Shown here: one piece after another, positions 22,114-33,637 of the stretch
How positions within the stretch are numbered: the first letter of the stretch is position 1
Layout of the letters: every line of letters begins with the position of its first letter
NCBI GenBank assembly: GCA_963555705.1
Contig: OY743174.1
Span: 59,914,234 to 59,978,233 of the forward strand
Source of the DNA: Ligustrum vulgare
Taxonomy: Eukaryota > Streptophyta > Magnoliopsida > Lamiales > Oleaceae
DNA length: 64,000 nt
Direction: 5' to 3'
Position numbers and translations under genes: made by a program
Notes under the pieces: model-generated
The model's input: only the letters and a program-made list of their open reading frames with translations
What the model was told of the DNA's origin: nothing
Databases searched by the model: none

Positions 22114-22919
22114 GGACGTTATTTGATTTGGTTCTAGTTCCAAAATAATCAAACCAAATCATGAACTGACCTTTTTTACTAATGGAATCAATTGATTTTT
22201 TTTGAAGTTATGAAACCAAATCGGAACCAAACTGCTTGGTTCTGATTTAGTTTGGTTTGGTTTCGTGCTGGGACTATTACTTGAATTTTTAAATAATAAA
22301 TGCAAATTAAAACTCGTTTATATCTGCTTCTTCATTAGAATCCATCTACATCATTATTAAATAAAAAATGAAGTTTTTGGTTAACAAAACAAAATTTTAG
22401 AAAAAATAACATGTTATTCTAAATCGAAGAAGAGGAAGAAACTCACCTAAAGGAAGCTTGCCGGCTCATCGAAACTTAGAGAATTGAACATAAATCCATT
22501 TAGACTTATAGTTTTTACATGTTACGATGAAGGTCTGACTTAGAATGCGTGTGTATAATTGAAAAGAAGATAAATGAATTAGAATTAGAATTAGAATTAG
22601 AATTTAGACTTATAATTTAAAATTTTTATCTAATAGGAAATGGGGTAAAATGTATGATAAATAGCATTTTTTTACATTTCAAATTTACAATTTCATATTT
22701 GATATTTTTGGTGAGATGAATACCCATTGATTTGTAAAAATAAAAAAATGAGTTTGATTTTTTGTTTTGGTTCTGGCCCTGGTTCTGGAAAGAGAACAAG
22801 AACAGAAACCAATTGATTCTTTATTTTAAGAATCAAACTATTACTTCTTTTTTGTAGAACAGAACCAAACCTCTTAGTTTGATTTGGTCTGATTTTGTTC
22901 GATTATTTTGTCAACCCCT
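22114..22919. mobile_element. hAT-like non-autonomous element in the PP2A intron, ~806 bp
   Basis: Flanked by an identical repeat aggtgtgc (22106-22113, 22920-22927; nine bases if the preceding t is counted). The interior is rich in ggtttggttc/gaaccaaac phrases in both orientations. The terminal inverted repeats are poor, so the family call rests mainly on the 8-bp duplication. Confidence 0.55.
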
Positions 22920-22966
22920 AGGTGTGCCTATTTTCTTTATTTTCATGATTGATGCCAATGTATAGT

Positions 22967-23122
22967 CAGGGCGGATCCACCACATGGCGAGCCACCCCGC
23001 TCGTCCGTGCTGGATCCGTATTTTTTTTTGAAAAATACAGTTATTTTATTGAAGGTCGCCCGTGCTGGAATTTTTTTATCAGTATTCGTCAGTGCTGAAC
23101 ATATTTTCTAGATCCGCCACTG
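22967..23122. mobile_element. Short hAT-type MITE, 156 bp
   Basis: Ends cagggcggatcc and gatccgccactg are inverted repeats, and a perfect 8-bp duplication tgtatagt flanks it (22959-22966, 23123-23130). Second insertion in the same intron. Confidence 0.85.
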
Positions 23123-23865
23123 TGTATAGTGTATTATGAATTAGCTGTAATTCAATTTCATTAATGTTGAACATTTTTCATGTATAAGTACCTTGGCTGT
23201 TGTTTTGTTTCTCATGATTGAAGGCCATTTGTTTCTTTTAACCTTTATTTTTATGGGTCATAGCTTGAGTTACGTATCCTTCTCTATGAGTGGTGGTATA
23301 ACACGGAAGTTAATTGTTTCTTTACATATAACTCTTTATTTTATTTTATATTTTTATTTTTCAAAATTGGTCTTTTTAATAGAAACATTTTAGTCCTTCC
23401 AACTTCATTTTACCTTATACACAGATTAATTGCGGAACACTGTCCTTTCTGTATAGACAATAGAGATTTCCTTTTCAAAGCCTTATTATTTCCTCACCAC
23501 CCCTACCAAGGTGGGGGTGGAGATGGCATTACTTGTCAAATTACAAATTAACGTAGTATAGATAACTAATTTGGAGAATTGAAATTTAAATAGCCTTAGT
23601 GTTTGTGATATGCCCCTTGTGCCCAAAAGAATTTTAATTCTTGCAGCTTAACTTGTGGTTCTCTGCTGTCTTGATAATTGCAGCCGGCGAAGAGCCTGTA
23701 ACCATTTGCGGTGATATTCATTGGCAATTCCATGATCTTGCATAGCTTTTTAAGATTGGTGGAATGGTACGTGCTATTGGGTGAAAAACGTTATCGAATT
23801 TGGACAACTGAGTTGTTAGTTTTCCTAAGTTGAGCACGTGTATTAATAACAAAAGATCCAGCTTC

Positions 23866-24245
23866 ATGGCCAAATTAGCGAGTGCCGGCCCTTCAAAGAA
23901 ACTTATTCAAATTAATGTCAGTGCAAACACCGTATGTCCATGGTGCTTCGTGGGTAAAAAGAATCTGGAAAAAGCTATAGCATCATCAAATAATCAATAC
24001 AATTTTGAGGTTCAGAAGCCCTGTTTTGGTTTAATTTTCAACATTTCTAGCTCCAGTTAATAATTGGTGAGAATTTATATATTGTAGATGAGATGGCACC
24101 CCAATTTTCTTGATCCTTCAGCGCTCACAAAAGGTGTTGTTATGAAGGACTATTACAAGAATATGTTTGGACCAAGTTGAACAAATTGAATCTCGGATGA
24201 CTAAGGTTTGTTCCGCTCCTGGACTCAGTCCCTTGAACAATCAAG
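23866..24245 (+). pseudogene. DSBA-like (FrnE-type) thioredoxin-fold oxidoreductase fragment
   Basis: Exon 1 (23866-24009) starts at an ATG and encodes MAKLASAGPSKKLIQINVS then CPWCFVGKKNLEKAI, with the CxxC active site CPWC intact. The intron 24010-24087 has gt and ag ends. Exon 2 (from 24088) encodes RWHPNFLDPSA, then MKDYYKNMFG, and after a one-base shift VEQIESRMTK, continuing into a piece like the GLGL segment of the family. It covers only about the first third of a ~215-residue protein. The family is predicted to act as thiol-disulfide oxidoreductases. Exon 1 is undamaged and exon 2 is frameshifted, so no functional product is expected. Confidence 0.85.
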
Positions 24246-24541
24246 TTTTTTTTTTTTTTTTCTTTTTTTTGAAACTTTCATATAAGTAATATGATTCCAA
24301 AATATTGTGGCTTGCATATCTTTAATAAGGAGGTGCTGAAACTCACTAAATAAGTCTAACAGGTTTGTTCCGTTCTTGGAATCAATCCCTTGAACAATCA
24401 AGTTTCTTTTTTCTTTCTTTTTTCATTTTTTCATTTTTTTTTTTTTTTTTTTTTTGAAACTTTCATATAAGTAATATGATTCCAAAATATTGTGACTTGC
24501 ATATCTTTAATAAGGAGGTCCTGAAACTCACTAAATAAGTC
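24205..24541 (+). repeat. Tandem duplication (~155 bp) at the end of the DSBA fragment
   Basis: 24205-24357 and 24362-24541 both read ggtttgttccg...cccttgaacaatcaagttt, a poly-T stretch, gaaactttcatataagtaat, and aaggaggt(g/c)ctgaaactcac. Copy two differs mainly in its longer poly-T/pyrimidine tract. Confidence 0.85.
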
Positions 24542-24620
24542 GTTAGAGACACCTTAACTACTGTGTTGAAAAAGCTGGTGGTCTTCAATTACCACAATTT
24601 GTTTAACTTTTGGTACAAAG

Positions 24621-27600
24621 AAGAGGTGGCAGTGAGCCGAGCCGAGCCGGCTCGGTGTGCTCGGCTCGTCAAATGGTCGAGCCACGAGCTCGTGTCAAAC
24701 TAACCGAGCTTAGGCTCGGCTCGTTTGACCGGTGCAAAGCTTGCGGCTCGTGGGCAGAGCCGAGCTCGGCTCGTCTGGCTAGTGTATTTTTTTTTAATCC
24801 CCTCTTACGTTGATTAAGTCGACAATCGGTAGTTAAAATACTTGAAGTCTTGAATATTAATATTATTAATATAAATTTGTAATTAGTTATAAGATATGTA
24901 TTAAATAAATTATTAATAACTTAATAAGTGAAAAAATAATGTTATACTTGTTAGTTCTTAGGGAATTAAATTGAAATTCGAAATGATTAATTATAATTTA
25001 TAAATTTATAACATAAATAAAAACTTATTAAAATAAACAAATATCCAATTATAATTTGAAAAGACAAAAACTAAAATTAAGTAAATAAATTAAAATTTAA
25101 AAATAAAATAAAACCCTCCTTTTTCCGGGCTTGAGACTGGCTACTAAATAGTCTTAATTGAATAATTGAATATTCTAGTAGGCGGAGTTAAAATTGTACA
25201 CGAACAATTTGTTACGTGTACAATTTTTGTTTTGAAATCAAAATTATATTTTATTTTATATATATGAAGAAATTAAAAATTTAAATTTAAATATCATTTA
25301 CCTGACTGCATGCAATTTCTGCATACTTATGTTGTATGCGTAAATTACCGTCTTGCCAATTTTTGACACACATCAACGCTTCCAAAATATCTTCTTTTAG
25401 TCGGCTCCTGACTTTTGACAAAACCCTTTTACCTGCACGAAAAGCAAACTCCGAAGCTAACATGCTAACCGGAGGTGTTAGTAGATCTTTTGCTATGGCG
25501 GAAACAATCGGATATTTTCGTTCGTTTGTTCGCCAATAATGAAGTAAATAAAATTCTAAAGAATTTGTAGACTCCACATTTCTAAGTAGATCTTGTCAAA
25601 AATAAATTTTCAATTCTTTAGGTATTTGAAGTGAACTTGATTCTATGTAACTAGAAGACATACTATAAGAAGAAGTTCTTTGTGTTTGACTCATTTCTTC
25701 TATTAAGTTGTATAATTCTACTTCGTCGTCTCGAAGTGTAGTGTCACGTGATGGTGCAGATTGTTGTGTATGACTAACATTAGTTCCTAATCGTGCAACA
25801 TATACAATATACATGTTTACTAGTGTGCTTTCTAAATTATTATAAGTGATAGCTTTATCCAAAATCAATTAGCTATTAATTTTTGAAATAAGAAGTTTTG
25901 TACCCTTTAAATTGAAACGTGGGTCCATTATGCATGCTGAGGAAAATAATATAGGTAAATCTTCTCAATATTTTCTAAATTTCCTTTCCATAGCAATTAT
26001 CATTTCAACAAAAAATGAGTCATGTCTATATTTATAAAAAGTTCTTACAATAATATAAAGACGTTCAAGAACTCTTGAACTAGTTGGGTAATATACCCCA
26101 AATAATATGTTGGTTGAATCGTAAAAACTTATAAAAAAAATTTTCACTTTAAAAGCAGCTTTCCAATCCGATTCTATTAATAGAAGATCATCGTCATTCT
26201 TAAGTGTTCTACTGTTATAATATTCCATTATTATGTGTTCATAACCTTCCCATGATTTAAGTAACAAGTATGTAGAGTTCCACCTATGACCTACGTTGGT
26301 GATAAATTTCTTAGAATCTAAATTTTATTGTGAACACATATCTTCAAAATATTGTTTTCTACTCGGTGATATGGTTATGTACACTATAGCATCTCTAATT
26401 TTATCTATTTCATCTTTAATATATTTCAATCCATCTTGAACAATTAAATTTAAAATATGACATACACATCTAACATGGAATAAGAAATCACAAAAATCCG
26501 GATTAAGAATTCTACATAATTTATCTACTACAGACTTATTTACACTAGCATTATCGAAAGTAAAGGATCTAAATTTACTTTCGAACTCATATTCTCTAAC
26601 AATCTGAAGTATATCATTAAATATGTTGGCTGCGTTATGAGGAAATTCTAGAATTTTAAAAGCAATAATTTTTTTATGCATAACCCAAAGTGGATCAATG
26701 TAGTGTGCAGTTACAGCAATATAACTTTTTTCTTAATACCTTCCTAAAGATTGGAAGTAAAAGAAATAACACCACCATATTTATTTAAATCGACTATTAA
26801 TTGTTTTTTAGTTTTAAGATAATATTCTATTGTATCAGAATATAAAGTGTTTCGACCAATACCGACGTACCTGGGTTGAAGATAACGCTTGATGTATGTA
26901 ACAAAGTATTCGTTGTCCACTATGCTTAGTGGCAACTCCGCCCCCCCAACGAATTGAACCATCCCAGTTCGATTCTCTGCTTCAAAATACATCCAATTTG
27001 AAAGTGTTGTAGATCCCACTCCAGAACCACTAGCGGCCGATTAACCAAATTTTAGTTGACTTTGGTTCGATTCAACGAACCCGTGCTTAGTCTAACATTT
27101 GCGATAGTGACGGTTGATGTGTGTAGTACAAATCCCCTTTGCCCATGCCAATTGTTGTGCACAATATTTACACACAGCTTTGAATTCATCTTCTCCTTCA
27201 ATTTTTTTCCCGTTGCAACCAATTTAAAGTGATCTCAACACTTTGAAGTTGGCTTCTTAAATTTTCTAACTTTTCTTTTTCCTCTTGCGTCGGGAATATC
27301 GGGATCATTTTGTAAGATTTGAACATCCGGATCTTCTTCAACATCGTCTAAATCTATTCGTTGATTTAATGGAACTTCTTCAATATTGTCGGGAATTGGT
27401 ATGTCGTTGAGACCGGAAAATTGATCGTCGAAATGAGCATTAAAATTGTGGTGTTGAGTCATCATGCCCCCTAAATCCAGGTGCACCATCGAACAATTCA
27501 TTAACAAATCTTCGGCTGCTGGGATCCATTCTTTTGTATGTGATGTGGTATGGAAAAATTGAAATATAAAATGAAATATGTGTAATTGAGATATGTAATG

Positions 27601-28120
27601 ACAAATTGAGATATTGAAATTGAAATATCAAATATGTAACTAAGTATTGGTAAACAAACTTAAAACTTGTAGACGTAGATTGTATATTTGTAATGTAGAA
27701 TTGTAGAAACTAGAGTAAATGTAGTAGAGGAAGAGTGTAGCTAAATAAGAATTAGAGTAATTTAGAGAGTTGTACAATAAAATTGTAGAAATGAAGTTGT
27801 GTTGGTGTAATATTTATAGGGTAAGAAAAAAAATTAAAAATAAAATTTAAAAAATGTGACCAGACTAGCAGGCACCGTTGCATGGTTCATTTTTTTATTT
27901 TTAATTTTTTTTTTTTTTTTTGGTTTTTGACGAGCCTCGTTAAGCTCGTTGACACGAGCCACAACGAGCCGCTCGTTGAACCACTTGTTTGGCTCGTGTC
28001 GTGGTTCAACGAGGGTGATTGGCTCGCTCACGAGCTCGTGAGTTTGACGAACCGAGCCGCCCTTAGTTAGTGTTTTCGTGAGCCGAGACAATGAGCGACT
28101 AGACCCGTTTGCCACCTCTA
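24621..28120 (-). mobile_element. hAT transposon, 3500 bp, with decayed transposase
   Basis: Ends read agaggtggca and tgccacctct, the hAT-type terminal inverted repeat, flanked by 8-bp duplications gtacaaag (24613-24620) and gcacaaag (28121-28128), one mismatch. Both subterminal regions are packed with ggctcg/cgagcc motifs (24630-24780, 27930-28095), likely transposase binding sites by analogy with other hAT elements. The interior carries the transposase on the minus strand. Confidence 0.92.
25287..27529 (-). pseudogene. hAT transposase, degenerate
   Basis: Minus-strand pieces occur in the family's order. The N-terminus starts at an ATG at 27529 (MDPSSRRFVNELFDGAPG), then shifts frame in a G run. 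An acidic region follows, then a BED-type zinc finger near 27110-27240 (CKYCAQQLAW...HINRH). The RNase-H-fold core at 26325-26740 has TAHYIDPLW and FDNASVNKSVVD, then FHVRCVCHILNLIVQDGL. The C-terminal hATC dimerisation domain at 25287-25577 has YPIVSAIAKDLLTPPVSMLASE then SAF-like FAFRAGKRVLS. Several stops and frameshifts separate the pieces, so no protein is made. Length matches a full ~650-residue transposase, so this was once autonomous. Confidence 0.88.
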
Positions 28121-28128
28121 GCACAAAG

Positions 28129-28319
28129 CATATTGGGCTTTTACAGTTGCAACGTGAATGCCATGTTTGGTACTCAGGAAATGCTAAATAGGACAAACAA
28201 GATTATTACTTTTTCTTCCTTAATTCGTAGTTTTTACTAATTTCCCAAATATACTCTTTCTGTAATTTAGACTCAGTGAAAAAAGAATATGTTCGTACAT
28301 CACATGCGTGTGAAACTAG
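28129..28319 (+). mobile_element. Right flank of the gene-fragment patchwork with a possible Helitron-type end
   Basis: Continues the sequence interrupted by the hAT insertion. It ends in tcaca-tgcg-tgtga, a 5-bp stem, two bases and CTAG (28316-28319) followed by ttta. The other two ends are also followed by TTTA or TTTT. The hairpin lies closer to CTAG than usual, so a Helitron 3' end here is only a candidate. If real, the PP2A and DSBA fragments would be its cargo. Confidence 0.35.
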
Positions 28320-29004
28320 TTTATTAAAAAGAGAATACGAAAGATAAAAAAAAGTCAATGTTGTCTTCGTGGTGAGTTCAACATCTAGCTGACACCTATT
28401 ATTGATACACGTCACGTTTCAGATCCAGTTGGGTGATTTGGGACGAATTGTGACCTAAATATCACTTTGAATTATAACCCGAATGGATAAAATAGATTAC
28501 ATGGAATTAAAAGATACCACATTAATGTGATTAGTTGTGTTACTACGCTATCGAGTTTCATAAAGATCACAATCTGATGCAAGTAGAACTAGCTATTAAT
28601 TTGATTAATGCACGGAGGCACAAAGTAGAGAACACGCACGATTTCTTTCCAAAAATAACTAACACGCTTTATGATCATTAAAATTTCTGAAATTTATACA
28701 TACATAGATTCGCCAATATTCAATTTTCTATTTTCTTCATTTGAGATTTTTTGTATTCTTTTTAGAATTTGTATATGTAATACCAAGAAGAAATTCTAAA
28801 GAATGATAGGAATTTGAGTTGTTATTTTATTTTATAGTACAACTCATAAACTAAATAAGTTAAAATGAAATCACAATCCTTAAATTGAGCACATAATCAT
28901 AATCATCAATCAATTTGATCTTTGTGTCATTGATTCCTTGATCCCCTCATTTTGCAAGTCGTCACCTTCTTGATTTGTGTATCTTCCTTCTTGATTTGTA
29001 TCTT
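28320..29004. other. Spacer, no gene recognised
   Basis: AT-rich unique sequence upstream of the copia-1 target duplication. No coding or repeat signal seen. Confidence 0.5.
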
Positions 29005-29009
29005 CCTAA

Positions 29010-29533
29010 TGTTGAAAAATGGAGCTAAATGTGAAAAATAAAGCCAACTTTGTTGAAATTGGCAAGCCACCATTAATAGTCCATGTTCACACCTATTTGG
29101 TAAGACACCATTAGCCTACAATCCTCATATATTCACACCTATTTTATTCCTTCCATTGTTGATTCTTTGTCCAAACTTTCCCTATAAATAGAGGGCAAAA
29201 CTTCAATGAAAAATGCACCACCAAAAACCACAACAAAGAGTGTTTGTAGAGAGCAACACAAAAGAGGCATTTCACAAAATAGAGAGAAAAGTGAGTTGGA
29301 GAGAATAGCCTTTGCATAGGCAGATAAAAATACAGTGTTGTATTTTGTACTCCTCATTTTCGAGTTAGTGAAATATATTGGTGTGGGTCCGTGGACGTAG
29401 GCAAATTGCTGAACCACGTAAATCTTTGTGTTTCGTATTTGCATTTTATTTTTGCGTATTTATATTTTCTCAGTCCAATTTATTTGTGTTACATCGATCC
29501 TGGGCGGGATTAGTTGCGTCCTAATTCCCAACA
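29010..29533 (+). repeat. 5' LTR of copia-1
   Basis: tgttga...ccaaca termini, with TATA box tataaata at 29183-29190. The following PBS (29536-29547) fixes the inner boundary. Confidence 0.93.
29183..29190 (+). promoter_or_regulatory. TATA box, copia-1 5' LTR
   Basis: ccctataaatagaggg is a textbook plant TATA context. The 3' LTR copy at 33811-33818 points toward the PP2-like gene and could drive read-through. Confidence 0.7.
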
Positions 29534-29535
29534 AT

Positions 29536-29547
29536 TGGTATCAGAGC
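29536..29547 (+). other. Primer binding site, copia-1
   Basis: tggtatcagagc, complementary to the 3' end of plant initiator methionine tRNA, two bases after the LTR. Confidence 0.9.
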
Positions 29548-29660
29548 TTTGGCTCATTGAGATCTTTTGAAATTCTTAGTATGCTCTGTGGTTGCAGTTT
29601 TGACTGATCTTCCACATCAGAAAAGATTTCTTTAGACTGTTTTGTGATTGAGTGTGAACA

Positions 29661-32600
29661 ATGTCGACAGATGAGAAAATATCCAAAATTGACAAATTTG
29701 ATGGTTCAAATTTTGGATTTTGGAAAATGCAAATGGAGGACTATCTGTACCAGAAGGATCTATACAAACCACTAAAAGAAAAGCCAGAAGATATAAGCCA
29801 GGGGGATTGGGAGTTGCTTGATCGAAAAGCACTCGGCACAATCAGGCTGACGTTGTCAAAATCAGTGGCCTTCAACATAAAAAATGAGAAGACGACAGAG
29901 TCTCTCATGGCAGCCCTTTCTAGCATGTACGAACAGCCATCTGCAGCAAATAAAGTCCACTTAATTAAAAAGCTGTTCAATATGAAGATGGCCGAAGGCG
30001 GAAGATTTGGGGAACACCTAAATGAATTCAATGAAGTGACGGACCAGCTAAACACAGTCGAAATCACTTTTAGTGATGAAGTTCGAGCTCTGTTAATTCT
30101 TGGGCAGTTGCCAGACAGCTGGAATGGTACAGTCACAGCAATTAGTGGCTCTGCCGGAAAGTCAAAATTGAAGTTCGATGATGTCGTAAGCATGATCTTA
30201 ACGGAGGAGATCAGACGACAATCAGAAGGTGCCTCAACTTCAGGATCGGCGTTGAACGTGGAAAGCAGAGGCAGGAATTCTAACAGAGGAAATGGGCGGG
30301 GCAACGGAAAATTCAGATGTGGAAGATCGAGGTCCAGAAATCCAAACAATTCCAACAAAACAAAGGTTGTGGAATGTTGGAAGTGTGGCAAGACCGGTCA
30401 TTACAAAAATCAGTGCACAGCACCTCCAAAAGAAAAGGAGGACAGGACAGAAGTCAATGTTGTGGAAGAGGAAGCGGACGATGCTTTGATATGCTCTTTG
30501 GAGAGAAAAACGGAATACTGGGTGATTGATTCCGGAGCATCTTTTCATGCTACCTCAAACAAGGAGTTTTTTGTAAACTATACGCGGGGTGATTTTGGTA
30601 GAGTCTATCTCGGTAATGATCAACCGTGTGACGTGGTCGGAAAAGGTGATGTACAGATCAAGATCAATGGATCTGTGTGGAAGCTGAAGGACGTGAGACA
30701 TATTCCAGAATTGAGGAAGAACTTGATCTCCGTCAAGCAATTTTCGGGAGAAGGACATGTCACCACCTTCTCTGGTGATAACTGGAAGATCACCAAGGGC
30801 GCCATGATTATCGCTCGAGGCAAGGATACTGGCACCCTCTACACAACGACGGATGCTTGTGTGACAATTGCAGTTGCTGAAAGCAAGGAGGGCCCAAACT
30901 TGTGGCACCAGAGACTTGGGCATATGAGTCAGAAGGGACTCAAGTATATGCATGCAAAGGGGAAACTACCAGAGCTTCAGTCTACTGATATAGACTTATA
31001 CGAGAGTTGCATCTTTGGGAAGCAGACCAGGGTGAGTTTCAACACTGGTGGCAGAACTCGGAAGCAAGAGAAACTTGAGTTAGTCCACACAGACGTTTGG
31101 GGACCAACCGCAGTTTCATCCATTGGCGGAAAGTCATACTTTGTGACTTTCATTGATGACCACTCGAGAAAAGTGTGGGTTTATTTCTTGAGACACAAGT
31201 CCGAAGTATTCGATGTGTTCAAGAAGTGGAAAGCCATGGTGGAAAATGAAACAGGATTGCGAGTAAAGAAGCTGAGGTCCGACAACGGAGGAGAATATAC
31301 GGATATGGCGTTCAAGAAGTTCTGTTACCAGAATGGCATCAAAATGGAGAGGACGTTGCCAGGGACTCCACATCAAAATGGAGTTGCAGAACGTATGAAC
31401 CGGACATTAACGGAGAGAGCCAGAAGCATGAGGTTACATGCAGGCTTGCCCAAACAGTTTTGGGCAGAAGCAGTCAACACAGCGGTGTACTTGATCAATC
31501 GAGGACCCTCGGTACCGTTGGAGTACAGGATACCGGAGGAAGTATGGAGCAGAAAAGAAATAAAACTTTCCCACGTGAAAGTTTTTGGATGTGTCGCATA
31601 TGCACATATAAGTGATCAGGCAAGGAGCAAGCTAGACCCCAAATCACTAAAGTGCACATTCATTGGATATGGCGGAGATGAGTTCGGCTACCGCTTATGG
31701 GATGACCAGAACAGAAAGGTCATCAGAAGCAGGGATGTCATATTCAACGAGAAGGTTATGTACAAGGACAGAAATGCAGTGCAGTCCGATGACACAGTAC
31801 ATGATGATCCAACATATGTTGAGTTGAATGATGCTCCAGAAAGTAGTACGTCGCAGCAGACAGAGGAGGATCTGCAGTTACAGGAGCCTGTTCTAGAGAC
31901 TGATGCATCACAGTCTCCAGTTCCTGTTCTTAGAAGGTCAACCAGACCTCATGTTCCAAATAGAAAGTACATGAGCTACATGTTACTTACTGATGCAGGT
32001 GAACCTGAATGCTATCATGAGGCATGTCAGGTAGGTGATTCTGGCAAGTGGGAGCTTGCAATGAAAGATGAGATAAAGTCTCTCATCTCTAACCAGACGT
32101 GGGAACTAGCCGAGTTACCTACAGGAAAGAGAGCTCTACACAATAAGTGGGTGTACAGAATCAAGGAGGAACATGACGGATCAAAGAGATACAAGGCGAG
32201 TGGTCAAAGGTTTCCAGCAGAAAGAAGGAATTGACTACACGGAAATATTTTCGGCAGTTGTGAAGCTGACAACAATCAGATCAGTCTTGAGTATTGTTGC
32301 AACAGAGGGTTTGCACTTGGAGCAGTTAGATGTAAAAACTGCTTTCCTCCATGGTGACCTTGAGGAGGAAATATATATGCAGCAGCCAGAAGGCTTCTCA
32401 GTCAAAGGAAAGGAGAAGCTCGTTTGCAAATTGAAGAAGAGCCTGTATGGCTTAAAGCAAGCCCCGAGACAGTGGTACAAGAAGTTCGACGGATTTATGC
32501 AGAAAAATGGCTACTTCAAATGTAATGCTGACCATTGTTGCTACTTCAGGAGATTCGAGTCCAGTTATATAATTTTGCTACTTTATGTCGGTGATATGTT

Positions 32601-33546
32601 AGTAGCAGGCTCAGATATGGACGAAATCAAGAAATTAAAGATGCAGCTGTCAGCAGAATTCGAAATGAAGGACTTGGGTGCAGCGAAGCAGATTCTCGGA
32701 ATGAGGATTTTCAGAGATAAGCAGAAGGGTATCTTGCAGTTATCTCAGGCCAAGTACATTAGTCAAGTCCTGCAGAGATTTAACATGTGCAGTGCGAAGG
32801 CTGTCAGCACGCCACTAGCTAATCACTTCCGTCTATCTAGTGATCAGAGTCCTAAGACAGAGGACGAGATAAACTTCATGGCTAAAATACCATATGCCTC
32901 AGCCATTGGAAGTTTGATGTATGCCATGGTTTGTACCAGACCAGATATTGCTCATGCAGTGGGAGTTGTGAGCAGGTTTATGGCAAATCCAGGAAAGCAG
33001 CATTGGGAAACAGTAAAGTGGATATTAAGATATCTACGGGGAACTACTGATAGATGCTTATGCTTTGGACGAGGCGAGGTGACTCTACAAGGCTTTGTAG
33101 ATGCAGATTTTGCTGGCGAGGTAGATCGCAGGAGAAGTACTACTGGTTATGTTTTCACAGTAGGTACTACTGCAGTTAGCTGGATTTCGCAGATACAGAA
33201 GATTGTTGCTCTATCCACTACAGAAGCAGAGTACGTGGTAGTAACCGAGGCTAGCAAAGAAATGATCTGGTTACAGGGTTTGTTGGCAGAATTGGGATTC
33301 AGTCAGGAGAAGAATGTTTTGCACAGTGATAGTCAGAGTGCGATACATCTGGCAAAGAATTCAGCATTTCATTCTAGAACCAAGCACATTGGACTCCGTT
33401 ATCACTTCATCAGGTCTCTTCTAGAGGATGAAGTATTAACACTAGAGAAGATCCAGGGTAGCAAGAACCCAGCCGACATGATGACCAAGACAGTAACAAA
33501 GGAAAAATTGGAGTTGTGCTCAGCTTCAATTGGTCTTCTGAAGTGA
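29661..33546 (+). pseudogene. copia-1 gag-pol polyprotein, frameshifted and catalytically damaged
   Basis: ATG 29661 opens an 857-codon frame: gag (KIDKFDGSNFGFWKMQMEDY), CCHC knuckle CWKCGKTGHYKNQC (about residues 239-252), protease WVIDSGASFHAT (about 288), integrase with D478, D541 and E577 in DDE spacing, then the RT start. Near 32200 a net frameshift (about five bases missing after aaggcgag, judged from the usual ARLVVKGFQQ) moves the rest to a second frame (32173-33546) with RT and RNase H, ending ADMMTK...LCSASIGLL. Two more lesions are visible. The first Cys of the integrase HHCC finger is Tyr (LYESCIFGKQ), and the RT YVDD box is YVGD (32585-32596), losing a catalytic Asp. The domain order PR-IN-RT-RH defines Ty1/copia, probably the Tork/Tnt1 group. 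Confidence 0.92.
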
Positions 33547-33626
33547 AGACAAAGGAAATGACTCACACCATATTTCACAAGGAGTTGCAAGAAGGAGATA
33601 TCTCAGGGGAAGCCACATTTGTCCCC

Positions 33627-33637
33627 AAGTGGGAGAT
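33627..33637 (+). other. Polypurine tract, copia-1
   Basis: aagtgggagat directly before the 3' LTR. Confidence 0.75.

Larger units (their letters stand above)
22051..23766 (+). pseudogene. PP2A catalytic subunit gene fragment (two exons)
   Basis: Exon a (22051-22104) encodes LRALCEKTKEILM then a stop, then SNV. Exon b (23684-23766) follows a proper ttgcag acceptor and encodes PVTICGDIH-W-QFHDLA-stop-LFKIGGM, ending at a gt donor. These match consecutive parts of plant type 2A protein phosphatase catalytic subunits; the RIGGMCPD context suggests the PP2A-3/4 class. Defects are a GAG to TAG stop, a one-base loss at the start of exon b, Gly to Trp in the metal-site motif GDIHG, and a GAG to TAG in exon b. 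Only about 40 residues of roughly 310 are present. The intron holds two MITE-like insertions. The DSBA-like fragment begins 100 bp downstream, so this is a gene-fragment patchwork, not one decayed gene. Confidence 0.85.

Noticed and set aside
25336..25539. Plus-strand ORF
   Set aside because: Antisense shadow of the hAT dimerisation domain.
29139..29444. 101-residue minus-strand ORF, repeated at 33761-34072
   Set aside because: It is a chance frame in both copia-1 LTRs, antisense to the LTR promoter.
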